This document shows positions 47,281 to 55,537 of a stretch of 64,000 bases of DNA, piece by piece; the first letter of the stretch is position 1, and every line of letters starts with the position of its first letter. A program made the translations under genes and the position numbers. The stretch lies in the NCBI RefSeq assembly GCF_005049285.1, contig NZ_SOSC01000005.1:166912-230911 (forward strand), in the 5' to 3' direction. The DNA is from Halorientalis salina. GTDB lineage: Archaea; Halobacteriota; Halobacteria; Halobacteriales; Haloarculaceae. The notes beneath the pieces are model-generated. The model made no database searches and had not been told where the DNA came from. It saw only the letters and a program-made list of their open reading frames with translations.

Positions 47281-47690
47281 TGAGTCAGCCACCGGAGGAT
47301 TCGGGGTCTGATTCGACAGGGCCACCGGATCGACAGACATTGCGCCTCCTAGAGCGACACCTCACGTCGGATTCGCTCATCGCCGAGACAGCGTTCAAGC
47401 CGGACTCGTATGAGCCGCGTCTGCTCAGTGCACGACTTCTCGAAAGACGATATCCAGACTCGGTGACAGCGACTCGATTCGACATCCGGTGGTTTACGAC
47501 TGGTGACTTTTCGTTCCACTACGTCGAAAAATGGGATGATGGAGAACACTGGGAGTGTCGCTGGGATCGCCATCCAAATACGCACAACACCCGGTTGCAC
47601 TTTCATAAACCACCGTCTGCAACCGAAATCACGGATCTCGAACTACCGTCACAACATCCACTTGAAGTCTACAGGCGGTTCAGGGCGAGT

Positions 47691-49153
47691 GCCTCGGGGC
47701 TTGACCCCGAGGGTGAAGCCCGTCACTAAACCGATAAACCGCCAGAAGGCGAAGTTTCACAACACTGCAAACAGATAAACCAATTATGCAGAAGGAGTTA
47801 ACCAAAACCCTCGTGTTCCAACTGGACATAGACGAGGGGGACCCGCTCCTTCTGTCCGAAGCGTTCCTCGAAAGCCGTCGCGCCTTCAACGAAACGCTCC
47901 GTCTCGACCGGGAAGGCCGAGACTGGGGCGAGATCGAGGACACCGTAGCGAAAGACGCCAACCTCGTGCAAAACACGGCTCAACAGGTCGTCAGCAAAGC
48001 CCAAGACGCCCTCGAAAACTACTACGACAACGACGACTGGGGAATGCCGTGGTACCACCATGACGAGTTCCCATTGCCGATGAACTACGGCGAAGGCTAC
48101 AACCTCTTCCTCAAAGACAACGGCACTGTTCGGTTCCGCATCTCTGCAAAACCGTACAAACAGGTGAAAGGCGAACTCCGTGGTAGCCCCGACCAGTTCA
48201 ATCGTCTCAAAACCGCTATGACAGACGACGGCTGGCGTGTTGGCACGGCTGAAGCCATGCAGAAGAATGGCCGGTTCGAGTTGCACGTCACGGTCACGTA
48301 CGAGCAAGCAACCGTCCGGTCGAAAACCGAGAGTGACACAGTGGTTGGTGTGGATATTAACGAAGATTGTGTCGCCTTAGCTGCCTTCACCGACGACACG
48401 ATAGAAGATTCAGTGGTGATTGATTTCCCCGAAATCAAAGAGGAACGCCATCGGTTCTTCACGATGCGAAAACGAATGCAGAAGCATGGGCAGACTGCAT
48501 TCAACGACCAGTACCGTGACAAAGAACAACGGTTCGTACACGACCAACTCCACAAAGTCTCACGACTGGTAGTCGAGTGGAGTCAGCGGTTTGACCGCCC
48601 CGTGATTGTCTTTGAAGACCTCAAGGGCATGAGAGACGATATTGAATACGGAACGCGAATGAACCGCCGTCTCCACAGCCTACCGTTCACTAAACTACGG
48701 GACTTCATCTCGTACAAATCCGCATGGACTGGCATTCCGTCTGACGACGTGGAACCGGCGTACACGAGTCAACGCTGCCCACGAACAGAGTGTCGGCACA
48801 CAACGCGAGGGAATCGCCACAAGAAGCGGTTCAAGTGCCAGCTTTGCGGGTTCCAAGACCACAGTGACCGAAAGGCGGCAGTCTGTGTGGTACAGGAATG
48901 GTTCAAGAAACAGCATGAGAATGTGCCTGCTCTCAACACACTGCCACAGGTGCGGAAGTGGGAGTTGCGACGGCAGGCATCGGGGCCTGTGGACGGCCCG
49001 ACCGTGACCCAACACACCGACAGAGGCCACCATGCCGATGGTGTCGCGGGTGTGTCCGACTAATCCACGGGAAGAAGCCTCGGGGTCGTACGGAAATCTT
49101 TGATTTCCGTGATGACGAGACGCTCCGCGTCTCGAACCACTTGACCCCGAGGC
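47691..49153 (+). mobile_element. IS200/IS605-type element C (tnpB only) inside the TumE-like gene
   Basis: The left end has the hairpin CCTCGGGG-CTT-GACCCCGAGG at 47692-47712. The right end is a large hairpin with 11-bp arms GCCTCGGGGTC (49077-49087) and GACCCCGAGGC (49143-49153), containing an inner stem gagacgc...gcgtctc. The toxin reading frame resumes immediately after 49153, defining that edge. Confidence 0.75.
47786..49063 (+). CDS. tnpB: TnpB RNA-guided nuclease of IS200/IS605 type (copy 3)
   Basis: A 425-residue TnpB of a different subgroup. RuvC residues are Asp in VGVDINEDCV, Glu in IVFEDLKGM, and Asp in HSDRKAAVCV. The zinc ribbon CPRTEC...CQLCG is slightly unusual (C-x4-C first pair). 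It keeps the full catalytic set. Its own promoter lies in the element left end. Confidence 0.88.
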   Translation: MQKELTKTLVFQLDIDEGDPLLLSEAFLESRRAFNETLRLDREGRDWGEIEDTVAKDANLVQNTAQQVVSKAQDALENYYDNDDWGMPWYHHDEFPLPMNYGEGYNLFLKDNGTVRFRISAKPYKQVKGELRGSPDQFNRLKTAMTDDGWRVGTAEAMQKNGRFELHVTVTYEQATVRSKTESDTVVGVDINEDCVALAAFTDDTIEDSVVIDFPEIKEERHRFFTMRKRMQKHGQTAFNDQYRDKEQRFVHDQLHKVSRLVVEWSQRFDRPVIVFEDLKGMRDDIEYGTRMNRRLHSLPFTKLRDFISYKSAWTGIPSDDVEPAYTSQRCPRTECRHTTRGNRHKKRFKCQLCGFQDHSDRKAAVCVVQEWFKKQHENVPALNTLPQVRKWELRRQASGPVDGPTVTQHTDRGHHADGVAGVSD

Positions 49154-49508
49154 AGTTCACTCGACAGTGCTGTCTGCGATTGAACAGCGCCTTGAGACAC
49201 TGTGGTCGGCAAGATGACAGTGGAACCGACTGGCATTCGAAGCCTGTGTCTCGGCCCGGTATTCGAACGAAGTGAGAGTTAACATCTTCCCCGTCCCGAA
49301 GGCGGAGTTCTCTCCTCGCAGAAAGATAGTCGTCTTTATAGTGTATATGCGGATGCATCGCTGAAGATGTCTTGTGGAACGATACGGCATAAAAGTACAT
49401 CTGTGGACCGAAAATCCCCCTCTTTGTGAAGCCGATTTATACGCGTGTATATCTTCAGGTCGATACTCGTACTGTCTCGCTCAGGAACCGCTGACTAAGA
49501 CAAAAGAT

Positions 49509-49646
49509 CTAATCAATCAGATAGACTGCAATACCATCACGATCACAGACTGGGCAGATAGTCGTCTTCTTCTCAACCGATGTTCCACAGTGCCGACACT
49601 CATAGAGGCACGGCGACTTCCCGAAGAATCGTCGAAGGAACCTCAT
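49509..49646 (-). CDS. Zinc-ribbon microprotein coupled to TFB
   Basis: A 45-residue protein MRFLRRFFGKSPCLYECRHC... with two Cys pairs (CRHCG and CPVCD). Its ATG overlaps the TFB stop by ATGA, so it is translated with TFB. It could be a rubredoxin-like or basal-factor accessory protein. The basic N-terminus is unusual here. Confidence 0.6.
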   Translation of the reverse strand: MRFLRRFFGKSPCLYECRHCGTSVEKKTTICPVCDRDGIAVYLID

Positions 49647-50581
49647 TGGCTCTCTCCCTGTTCCATCAGTGCGTCCCGATGACCTCGAATCGTCGTGGTT
49701 GAAACCCCAGCAACGTCTGCAACGTCGGTCTGTCGCAACCGAATATCGTCGTCCTTCCCTGCAAGCCATAGACACGCACCTGCCACACCCGCTGGATGAC
49801 GGCCCACAGCATAGCCACTGTCCGTTGCGTTCTGTGCAAGTTGCAATCCCTCGTGTTGAACCTCTGCAGGGAGATCAAGGGCAGCCGCCTGTCGTGGAAT
49901 GAAATCGGCAGGCGTTCGCGGAGCGACTGGGAGTTCGAGTTCGGTATTGAGGACACGATATCCACCGGCCAGTGCTGACTCCGTACAGCGAGCGACAGCC
50001 CCAACCTCATCGAGTGTCCGAGAAAGGCCGTTACACCGACAGGCCCCATAGACGCTCGCTGCTGCGAGTGCCTCGATCGATCGACCAGTGAGGAGATTAG
50101 CCGTTTGTGCCGACCGAAAGAGGCTGGCTGCCTGCTCACGGAGCGAATACGAGAGGGAGAGGGCCGCTGTCAGTCGTGCGATCTCCGTACAGCCATGGCC
50201 GAGATTTCGTTCACGCTTTGATTGCCATCGTGCCCTCCCGTGCTCACGACGGAGTCGCCGAAGCTGTCGGTGTTTTCGTGATGAGAGTCTATTCCCCTTT
50301 GCATCACGTCCGTCCCCGATTTCTGTCGAGAGCCCACGGTCGTGTCTGGTTTCGGTGAGTGGCGCTCCCGTCTGGGCAGGTTGTGCGTCATCGCCCAGAA
50401 AATCCATCGCAGTAGCCCCGTGATCTATATGATATTCGTTGACGATCAGTCCACACTCGGTGCAGGCGATCTCGCCGCCGTCTGTCCGAAGATTTCTTTC
50501 ACAGTCCGGACATGCCGTTGCAGTACTCTTCTTTCCAGTCTCTTCGTCGAAGCCGCTCTCGTAGATGTCTCTCAGGCTCAT
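49643..50581 (-). CDS. tfb: Transcription initiation factor TFB
   Basis: The 312-residue protein has an N-terminal zinc ribbon ACPDCERNL...IACTECGLIV. A B-reader/linker with LSSRKHRQLRRLRREHGRAR follows, then two cyclin repeats (LTAALSLSYSLREQAASLFR... and LDLPAEVQHEGLQLAQNA...) ending in an HTH. TFB recruits RNA polymerase to TATA promoters; haloarchaea often carry several copies, some on mobile elements. An element-borne TFB could alter host promoter choice. The GC-rich element ends 27 nt before ATG 50581. Confidence 0.9.
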   Translation of the reverse strand: MSLRDIYESGFDEETGKKSTATACPDCERNLRTDGGEIACTECGLIVNEYHIDHGATAMDFLGDDAQPAQTGAPLTETRHDRGLSTEIGDGRDAKGNRLSSRKHRQLRRLRREHGRARWQSKRERNLGHGCTEIARLTAALSLSYSLREQAASLFRSAQTANLLTGRSIEALAAASVYGACRCNGLSRTLDEVGAVARCTESALAGGYRVLNTELELPVAPRTPADFIPRQAAALDLPAEVQHEGLQLAQNATDSGYAVGRHPAGVAGACLWLAGKDDDIRLRQTDVADVAGVSTTTIRGHRDALMEQGESQ

Positions 50582-50608
50582 TTCGATCAAAGAGGACTCA
50601 TGATGAAT

Positions 50609-50636
50609 CCCCTCACCCCTGAGGGGAATACAAAAT
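50609..50636 (-). promoter_or_regulatory. GC-rich promoter element, copy 3 (TFB gene)
   Basis: On the minus strand: attttgtatt then CCCCTCAGGGGTGAGGGG, ending 27 nt before the TFB start. Same architecture as copies 1, 2 and 4. Confidence 0.6.
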
Positions 50637-50664
50637 CTCCGTAGAGAGAAGTAAGCAGGAGTGG

Positions 50665-51309
50665 CTACGCTGTCTTGGTTTCCGAGGTCGTGCGAATGAT
50701 CAGTTCTTGTTGGTTCCCGACCGATGTAGCGAGTTTCTCTTCGATGTACTGAATGGCCTCTTGAGAAGTGAACACACCCCTGTCGAGCATGTCACCGACC
50801 ACAGCTTTTAACGCCCGGAATTCTCCCAGTGCGTACCCGTCCCCAACAGGTTCACCCTCATACCACCGCACGGTTCTGAGTGCACCATTGCCAACCGTCG
50901 ATGCATCAGTCACAGTTTCACAATCGTACTGCAATCCAAACCAGAGTGTTCGGTAGGCTGTAACCTCGAAGTCTCTATCGACGATATAGAACGCTTCGTG
51001 ATGGAGGTAATCCAGGTGTTCAGTGATAATCTCTTCCGTAGTGATGGCGGTCGCCCACGGATCGTGATCGATCTGTGCTTCAGAGAGCGTTGCTTTTCCC
51101 ACAAGTCGACTGACCGTCTGGTCGTCATACGTCTCAGTGAGTGCATCGAAGAGGACGTCAGGTGTGCCGTCTGCTGAAGGTGAGCCACCGAATGGCGTGA
51201 CCCGGCTGATGGCATGTTTCAGTCTGAGGTTGCACCCACCCCAGTGACTGTAGTGGAGGTTGTAGAGGCTATCCGGCCGTTCGTATGCAACAAGTGCTCT
51301 GTGTCCCAT
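50665..51309 (-). CDS. Accessory conserved protein (DUF6735-like)
   Basis: A 214-residue protein starting MGHRALVAYERPDSLYNLHYSHWGGCNLRL, which recalls the haloarchaeal DUF6735 family. Function unknown. Among in-frame starts (51390, 51318, 51309), 51309 places the GC-rich element 24 nt upstream, matching the 24-28 nt spacing of the other three genes; this decided the start. Confidence 0.7.
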   Translation of the reverse strand: MGHRALVAYERPDSLYNLHYSHWGGCNLRLKHAISRVTPFGGSPSADGTPDVLFDALTETYDDQTVSRLVGKATLSEAQIDHDPWATAITTEEIITEHLDYLHHEAFYIVDRDFEVTAYRTLWFGLQYDCETVTDASTVGNGALRTVRWYEGEPVGDGYALGEFRALKAVVGDMLDRGVFTSQEAIQYIEEKLATSVGNQQELIIRTTSETKTA

Positions 51310-51333
51310 GTGGGTCATGCGGGAACGCTGTAT

Positions 51334-51361
51334 CGCCCCGCACCCCTTGGGGGCCAAAAAT
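51334..51361 (-). promoter_or_regulatory. GC-rich promoter element, copy 4 (DUF6735-like gene)
   Basis: On the minus strand: ctattttt then GGCCCCCAAGGGGTGCGGGG, ending 24 nt before the start at 51309. Nearly identical to copy 1. Confidence 0.6.
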
Positions 51362-51435
51362 AGACGTACGAGACAGTTCGCATTCTTCACCTACAACGGA
51401 GCGCGACGACTCGCCCCGATTCTCGCACATCTGGC

Positions 51436-51597
51436 CTATTCGGTGTCCAAAGCTGACTTGACTGCCTGCGCAACCTCATCCACAACGTGATCAGAGATAT
51501 CGCCAATTCCGCGTTCGATCGCTTCATGCGGAATTATCTGTAGCCGCCATTCACAAACGGTTTGAGAGAAAGCTGCTAACCCGGTATTCGGACGCCG
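51436..51597 (-). pseudogene. Probable gene remnant
   Basis: A minus-strand frame encodes ...FSQTVCEWRLQIIPHEAIE followed by RGIGDISDHVVDEVAQAV and a normal-looking acidic end (KSALDTE, stop 51436-51438). Upstream the frame is blocked by a stop at about 51610 with no good start. This suggests the 3' part of a decayed small gene of unknown family. Confidence 0.35.
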
Positions 51598-51715
51598 CCC
51601 GGATTAAGACCGCCAACACAGACAAGGTTGATGCGTAGTAGCTAGGCAAGACTCGGAGACGTGAGTCTATCACGCAACAGCAACGATTATCGGGTAGTAC
51701 AAGCGACCTGAACAC

Positions 51716-52114
51716 GTGACTGACGACGTCGCCTATCCTTCGGTTGAGTTCGTTCTCGAACTCCATGAGCAGATTGTCGAGGAAGGTGACAGGACGGAAT
51801 CAGGCATTCGATCAGCAGACCCGATTGAATCTGCACTCACGTACGTTTCTGAAGGGTTCTTTGGAGAAGTTCCAGAGACGGTCCACGAAAAAGCGGCACA
51901 CCTGATGCGACTGCTCGTTGCGGACCATCCATTCGTTGACGGGAACAAACGAACTGCACTTCGAACAGTGGTTGTCTTCTACATGATGAACGGCTATACA
52001 TTCGAATACGGTGATGAAATTCGTGCGCTACTTCGCCGCTTTGCGACCGACCAAGGCGAAGTCGACATAGACACAGCGGTTATCTACTTTCGAGCCTGCG
52101 TTCGTCGCAACTGA
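51716..52114 (+). CDS. Doc-type Fic toxin
   Basis: A 132-residue protein starting at GTG. The Fic/Doc motif HPFVDGNKRTA (His71 to Arg79) is complete; Doc proteins phosphorylate EF-Tu/EF1A-type targets. Features around it (ALTYVSEGFFGEVPETVHEKAAHLMRLL) match Doc. The following 63-residue gene, 12 nt downstream, may be the antitoxin, although in classic phd-doc the order is reversed. Confidence 0.82.
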   Translation: MTDDVAYPSVEFVLELHEQIVEEGDRTESGIRSADPIESALTYVSEGFFGEVPETVHEKAAHLMRLLVADHPFVDGNKRTALRTVVVFYMMNGYTFEYGDEIRALLRRFATDQGEVDIDTAVIYFRACVRRN

Positions 52115-52126
52115 TAAAGGGGCACA

Positions 52127-52318
52127 ATGAGTACGTTCAATACAGAAATGGCGTCCAGCACTGATTCCTCGTCACCGGTCGACGAAGAAGTCCGCCGGTT
52201 ATACGAACGGTATCAGTCAGCTGAGAGTAATGAGGAGCGCCGCGAGATAGTCCTCGAAATGGGGAAACTTGATGGACAGCGTCACGCCGACATCTACGCA
52301 GCACTCGAAAAAGAGTGA
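52127..52318 (+). CDS. Small acidic protein downstream of Doc, candidate antitoxin
   Basis: A 63-residue acidic helical protein (VDEEVRRLYERYQSAESNEERREIVLE...). It lies 12 nt after doc and its stop touches the right end of element D (52319), so its C-terminus could have been altered by the insertion, though the end looks natural. The antitoxin role is inferred from position only. Confidence 0.55.
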   Translation: MSTFNTEMASSTDSSSPVDEEVRRLYERYQSAESNEERREIVLEMGKLDGQRHADIYAALEKE

Positions 52319-52329
52319 ACTACCCCACC

Positions 52330-53556
52330 CTATCGCTCGCCTGACGGCTCGCGCTTGAGGGTGGGGCTTCCTGTTTCGATGACGCGCTTTGCAGATACCG
52401 AATCGGTATCCACAGGGAGTGCAGTCTCCACAGGCGTTGATTCGGAGCGTCCCGCTCCTAACCGCTTTGTGATACCGCGAGACAGGATGTTCCACGCCGC
52501 ATTCGCGTCTCTATCCGCCTCAAACCCGCAGGCGGGACACGAGTGTTCGCGTATCCACAGCGGCTTGTCTGTTGAGACGCCGCAGGAGGCACACTCTTTG
52601 GTCGTCCCTCTCGGATTTACGGCGACGAAATGCGTCCCCTCCCGTTCGCATTTATATTCGAGCATTCGGAGGAACATTCCCCACGCCGCACCTGCTCGGT
52701 TTCGGGAATTCCCAGGGAGTTCGACCAACCCCTTCGCGTCCAAGTCCTCGACCGCCACGAGGTCGTACTCCCGTGCGTAGTAGTTCGAGAGCTTGTGAAG
52801 GAAGTCACGACGCGTATTCTTCAACTCAGCGTGACATTCGCCCACGACACAGCGTTGTTTCTCCCAATTCGCAGACCCGTGTTGTTTCCGCGAGAGGTCG
52901 CGCTGTGCGCGTTCCAACCGCTCGCGTTCGTCAGATAGGTCGAGGGACTCGACGGCGGTTCTGTCGGTGTCGTGGGCGTACTTGAGAATCCCCACGTCGA
53001 TTCCGACGCACCGCTCGGGATTCTCCGGCTTCTCCGGTGGGTTGTCGGGCGTCTCAACACCAAAAACAGCGTACCATTTTCCGGTCGGTTCGCGTTTGAC
53101 CGTGACGGTCTTGATTTCGGCGCCGCCGGGGAGGTCGCGGTGGAAAGTGATGGGGATTTCTCCGATTTTTGAGAGCCACAGCCGGGTCCGACCGCTCGTG
53201 TTTTTGAGCTTGAAGCCGGATTGACTGTAGGTGAAACTTCGGTATTTGCCCGGTGCTTTCCACTTGAGCGTCCCAACGCGGTAGCCGTGCTCTTTACGGC
53301 CGCGAAGCGTCGAGAGGTTGTCGTACAGCCGCTGAACGGCCTTCTGGAGAACCTTCGAGTGAACGTCTTTCAGATCACTCCACCACTTCTTGAGGCTCGG
53401 CAGAAGTTTCTGCTCACCATATGCCGAGGTGTTATCGTTCCGGTTGAGTCGGTGGAGGAAGTGGTTGTAGACCTGTCTACAGGTATCAACAGTCCACGCT
53501 AACTGTTCTTCGAGCGCGTCGGACGGTCGGAGTCGATACCTGTAGTTGTAGTTCAT
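52330..53556 (-). CDS. tnpB: TnpB RNA-guided nuclease of IS200/IS605 type (copy 4)
   Basis: A 408-residue TnpB with an N-terminal HTH-like region (YNYRYRLRPSDALEEQLAWTVDTC). RuvC residues are Asp in VGIDVGILKY, Glu in VAVEDLDAKG, and Asp in DRDANAAWNI. The zinc ribbon is CASCG...CPACG. It belongs to another subgroup than copies 1-3 and directly follows an RHH gene. Confidence 0.88.
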   Translation of the reverse strand: MNYNYRYRLRPSDALEEQLAWTVDTCRQVYNHFLHRLNRNDNTSAYGEQKLLPSLKKWWSDLKDVHSKVLQKAVQRLYDNLSTLRGRKEHGYRVGTLKWKAPGKYRSFTYSQSGFKLKNTSGRTRLWLSKIGEIPITFHRDLPGGAEIKTVTVKREPTGKWYAVFGVETPDNPPEKPENPERCVGIDVGILKYAHDTDRTAVESLDLSDERERLERAQRDLSRKQHGSANWEKQRCVVGECHAELKNTRRDFLHKLSNYYAREYDLVAVEDLDAKGLVELPGNSRNRAGAAWGMFLRMLEYKCEREGTHFVAVNPRGTTKECASCGVSTDKPLWIREHSCPACGFEADRDANAAWNILSRGITKRLGAGRSESTPVETALPVDTDSVSAKRVIETGSPTLKREPSGER

Positions 53557-53679
53557 CTACGAGCGTTCTTCGATGAGTTCGTCAAGTTTCTCTTGGACGA
53601 ACGAGGACAGACTCAGGTGATTCTCCTGAATCCACTCCTCTTGGTCGTCGCGGATAGAGATGGTCTTGCGCGTTGCCAC
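53557..53679 (-). CDS. RHH microprotein of element D
   Basis: A 40-residue protein from a GTG start: VATRKTISIRDDQEEWIQEN then a second helix SLSSFVQEKLDELIEE. This is a minimal ribbon-helix-helix fold. Its stop directly touches the tnpB ATG (no gap), so it is an element gene, probably repressing tnpB expression. Confidence 0.7.
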   Translation of the reverse strand: MATRKTISIRDDQEEWIQENHLSLSSFVQEKLDELIEERS

Positions 53680-53828
53680 ACCATAAGTTATGTAAAATGC
53701 GTACTAAACAGTTGCGATTGCGTGGGCCGAGTGTCGAATGTGTTTGAGAACTGTGCGGCGCTGTATCCCCTCTCTACTCACTCGCTTCGCTCGTTCCTTG
53801 AGGAAGGGGCCTTAGCGCCTCAATTCAG

Positions 53829-54032
53829 GTAAACTCGATCTGACCCGTCTCGTCTTCGAGTAACCCAACTTGCCGAATCGGCGGATGGGTCGACGCCCAC
53901 AGGACGCCCACAGTGCCTTCGAGATCGACTTCGTGATGTTCGACTGTTATCCACCGCTCCGATCGAAAGAACCTCTCCTGGGCTCTGCTGGAGGGGCTCG
54001 AAGACGCCCATCACCGCGTTTCGAACGGTCAC
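53829..54032 (-). pseudogene. Truncated, frame-shifted copy of the RPA-like gene
   Basis: The segment closely matches part of the intact gene at 55538-56410, covering AVMGVFEPLQQSPGEVLSIGAV and then, in a different frame, VEHHEVDLEGTVGVLWAST and IRQVGLLEDETGQIEFT. A frameshift lies around 53940-53955. The similarity stops at about 53829 where element D begins. It is a decayed duplicate. Confidence 0.75.
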
Positions 54033-54221
54033 CAGAACACATCGAGGAAGGTCACGATATTGAGAAAGCCGAACTGGTCCAGTTCCGACGAGCGTGTCGG
54101 CTGCCCACCGATCCAGCTAACGAACGTCCTTTTCCGCAAGTATGTTGGCTCCGGAGTGATTATTTAGGTAGAAGGCGACACACATATAATATTTTTATAG
54201 TAGTGATCCGTGCTACGTCAT

Positions 54222-54917
54222 ATGAACCGCGAGGCGGAGAATACGGATTCACCTGGGGCATCTATTTCGCTTTCGATACCCCCTTCAGATCCGGAGCTAT
54301 TCAAACACAAGGCGACGAGTGATGTCCTTCTCTTTTTAACCAACCACCGGTTCAGCGATTTTTCGCTGCGAGAACTCGCGACGCAAACCAACCATTCACA
54401 CCAGTCTGTCCGACGGGCAGTGAACGTTCTCAGTTCGAACGACCTGGTCACGGAATCACGCAAAAGCAACCAGCGGCTCGTACAGATCAACAGACAACGC
54501 CTTTCTATCCCAGACGATCCGATCCTTCGGATTCCCCAATCGGAGTATCACAAGCCGGTCAACACTGCGGTCACGAAACTCCGTGAGAACATTAGCGACG
54601 TCGTCGGCATCATCCTGTATGGGAGTGTTGCTCGGGGAGAAGCTGACCGACGAAGTGATATCGACCTCTGGGTACTGACTCGCTCCGATCGGGCCAAAAA
54701 CCAACGAGAAGCGAACGCCATCGCACGTGACCTCGAAGAGATGGACTTCGATGGGGACCGGTATGCATACGATATCGACGTTGAGGCCGTCCAGGCGATT
54801 CCGGCCTACACCGAAGACATTCGTGAAATCATCGTCTCGGGCATTCCGGTCTACAAGACGAGTGACTTCGAAACCGTCGAAAGGCTCCTCCTTGAGCAAG
54901 GGGCTACCGATGAGTAG
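54222..54917 (+). CDS. HTH plus MNT nucleotidyltransferase (HEPN-MNT module)
   Basis: The 231-residue protein has a wHTH (SLRELATQTNHSHQSVRRAVNVLSS) and then the MNT core ILYGSVARGEADRRSDIDLWVL, a GSx(10)DxD pattern near residue 130-150. MNT antitoxins AMPylate the partner HEPN toxin. The next gene overlaps by 8 nt. Fusing the regulator to MNT is known in archaea. Confidence 0.82.
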   Translation: MNREAENTDSPGASISLSIPPSDPELFKHKATSDVLLFLTNHRFSDFSLRELATQTNHSHQSVRRAVNVLSSNDLVTESRKSNQRLVQINRQRLSIPDDPILRIPQSEYHKPVNTAVTKLRENISDVVGIILYGSVARGEADRRSDIDLWVLTRSDRAKNQREANAIARDLEEMDFDGDRYAYDIDVEAVQAIPAYTEDIREIIVSGIPVYKTSDFETVERLLLEQGATDE

Positions 54918-55236
54918 CGGCTCGGACCCGTCATCTGTACTCGCAGCACTTGAGCGTGCGCAGGACGCCTTCGAGATGGTGGGACGAGGTCGAACAGAGT
55001 TTGAGGACGGAATTAGCGCCGATGCGGACTGGAAGACACAGCTGACGAAAGCGTGTCGCCTCTTGGAGGTCGTTGAAACACTCCAAGCACAGGTTGGGTA
55101 CTACACTGCTGTCATCGAGGTCTGCTTCGGGGGGATTGAACGGTCGATCGAGGCATATGCTCTCTCGATGTCAAACGATACACTCCAGTTCGCGGTAAGT
55201 CAGATCCGGGAGGGCGGCGTCTGTCTGTGTGACTGA
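54910..55236 (+). CDS. HEPN-like protein, possibly truncated
   Basis: A 108-residue helical protein overlapping the MNT gene by 8 nt. The N-terminal 90 residues look like HEPN helices, with CFGGIERSIEAYAL where HEPN proteins usually continue to an Rx4-6H motif. The His is not visible and the C-terminus (REGGVCLCD) does not look native. The toxin may have lost its catalytic end. Two palindromes follow the stop. Confidence 0.6.
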   Translation: MSSGSDPSSVLAALERAQDAFEMVGRGRTEFEDGISADADWKTQLTKACRLLEVVETLQAQVGYYTAVIEVCFGGIERSIEAYALSMSNDTLQFAVSQIREGGVCLCD

Positions 55237-55261
55237 CTCTATCGGATGGTATGTCGTGCAC

Positions 55262-55293
55262 TCGTACTCTAGAGTACGATACTCGAAAGTATC
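55262..55293. repeat. Two palindromes downstream of the HEPN gene
   Basis: TCGTACTCTAGAGTACGA (55262-55279) is a perfect 18-bp palindrome. GATACT-CGAA-AGTATC (55278-55293) follows directly. AT-rich DNA comes next. They could be a terminator or protein-binding site. Confidence 0.5.
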
Positions 55294-55537
55294 TTAATTT
55301 GAGAACATTTATCGAGTTCTGAACACTCAGACTATACAACATACTTTCATAGGCATTCAGTCAGAGGATGATCGACTGCCAGTGAGGTTGTGGCTGCCGG
55401 CCGTGTGTGGCCGACAGGATGGTGGACACAGCAGTGCGAGCGGGGAGGAACGACCTGCGAGCACCACGGCCGGGAGCGGTGGGTGGGGAGGAGGGTCGTG
55501 GGCCGGGGGAAACAAAAAGAAAGATCCGCCGTGGCTA

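Larger units (their letters stand above)
47280..49217 (+). pseudogene. TumE-like toxin gene with its 3' end displaced by a tnpB element
   Basis: The open frame from 47280 encodes ...RFDIRWFTTGDFSFHYVEKW...WECRWDRHPNTHNTRLHFHKPP, a pattern like TumE (DUF6516) toxins, then HPLEVYRRFRA. At about 47690 the element C end is entered, giving a foreign tail (SASGLDPEGEARH, stop 47729). The displaced end resumes at 49152-49217 as AVHSTVLSAIEQRLETLWSAR-stop. The toxin is probably inactive or altered. The family assignment is by motif memory only. Confidence 0.65.
52319..53811 (-). mobile_element. IS200/IS605-type element D (RHH gene plus tnpB)
   Basis: The right end hairpin CCCCACCCT/AGGGTGGGG (52323-52331, 52358-52366) overlaps the tnpB stop. 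The left end hairpin cccctctc...gaggaagggg lies at about 53767-53809. It carries tnpB and a 40-residue RHH gene. To its right lies a truncated RPA-like fragment that ends at the element edge. Confidence 0.7.

Noticed and set aside
49218..49508. Another IS end (ttccccgtcccgaaggcggagttctc near 49287)
   Set aside because: Resembles tnpB-element flank text, but no matching hairpin pair or partner end could be identified.
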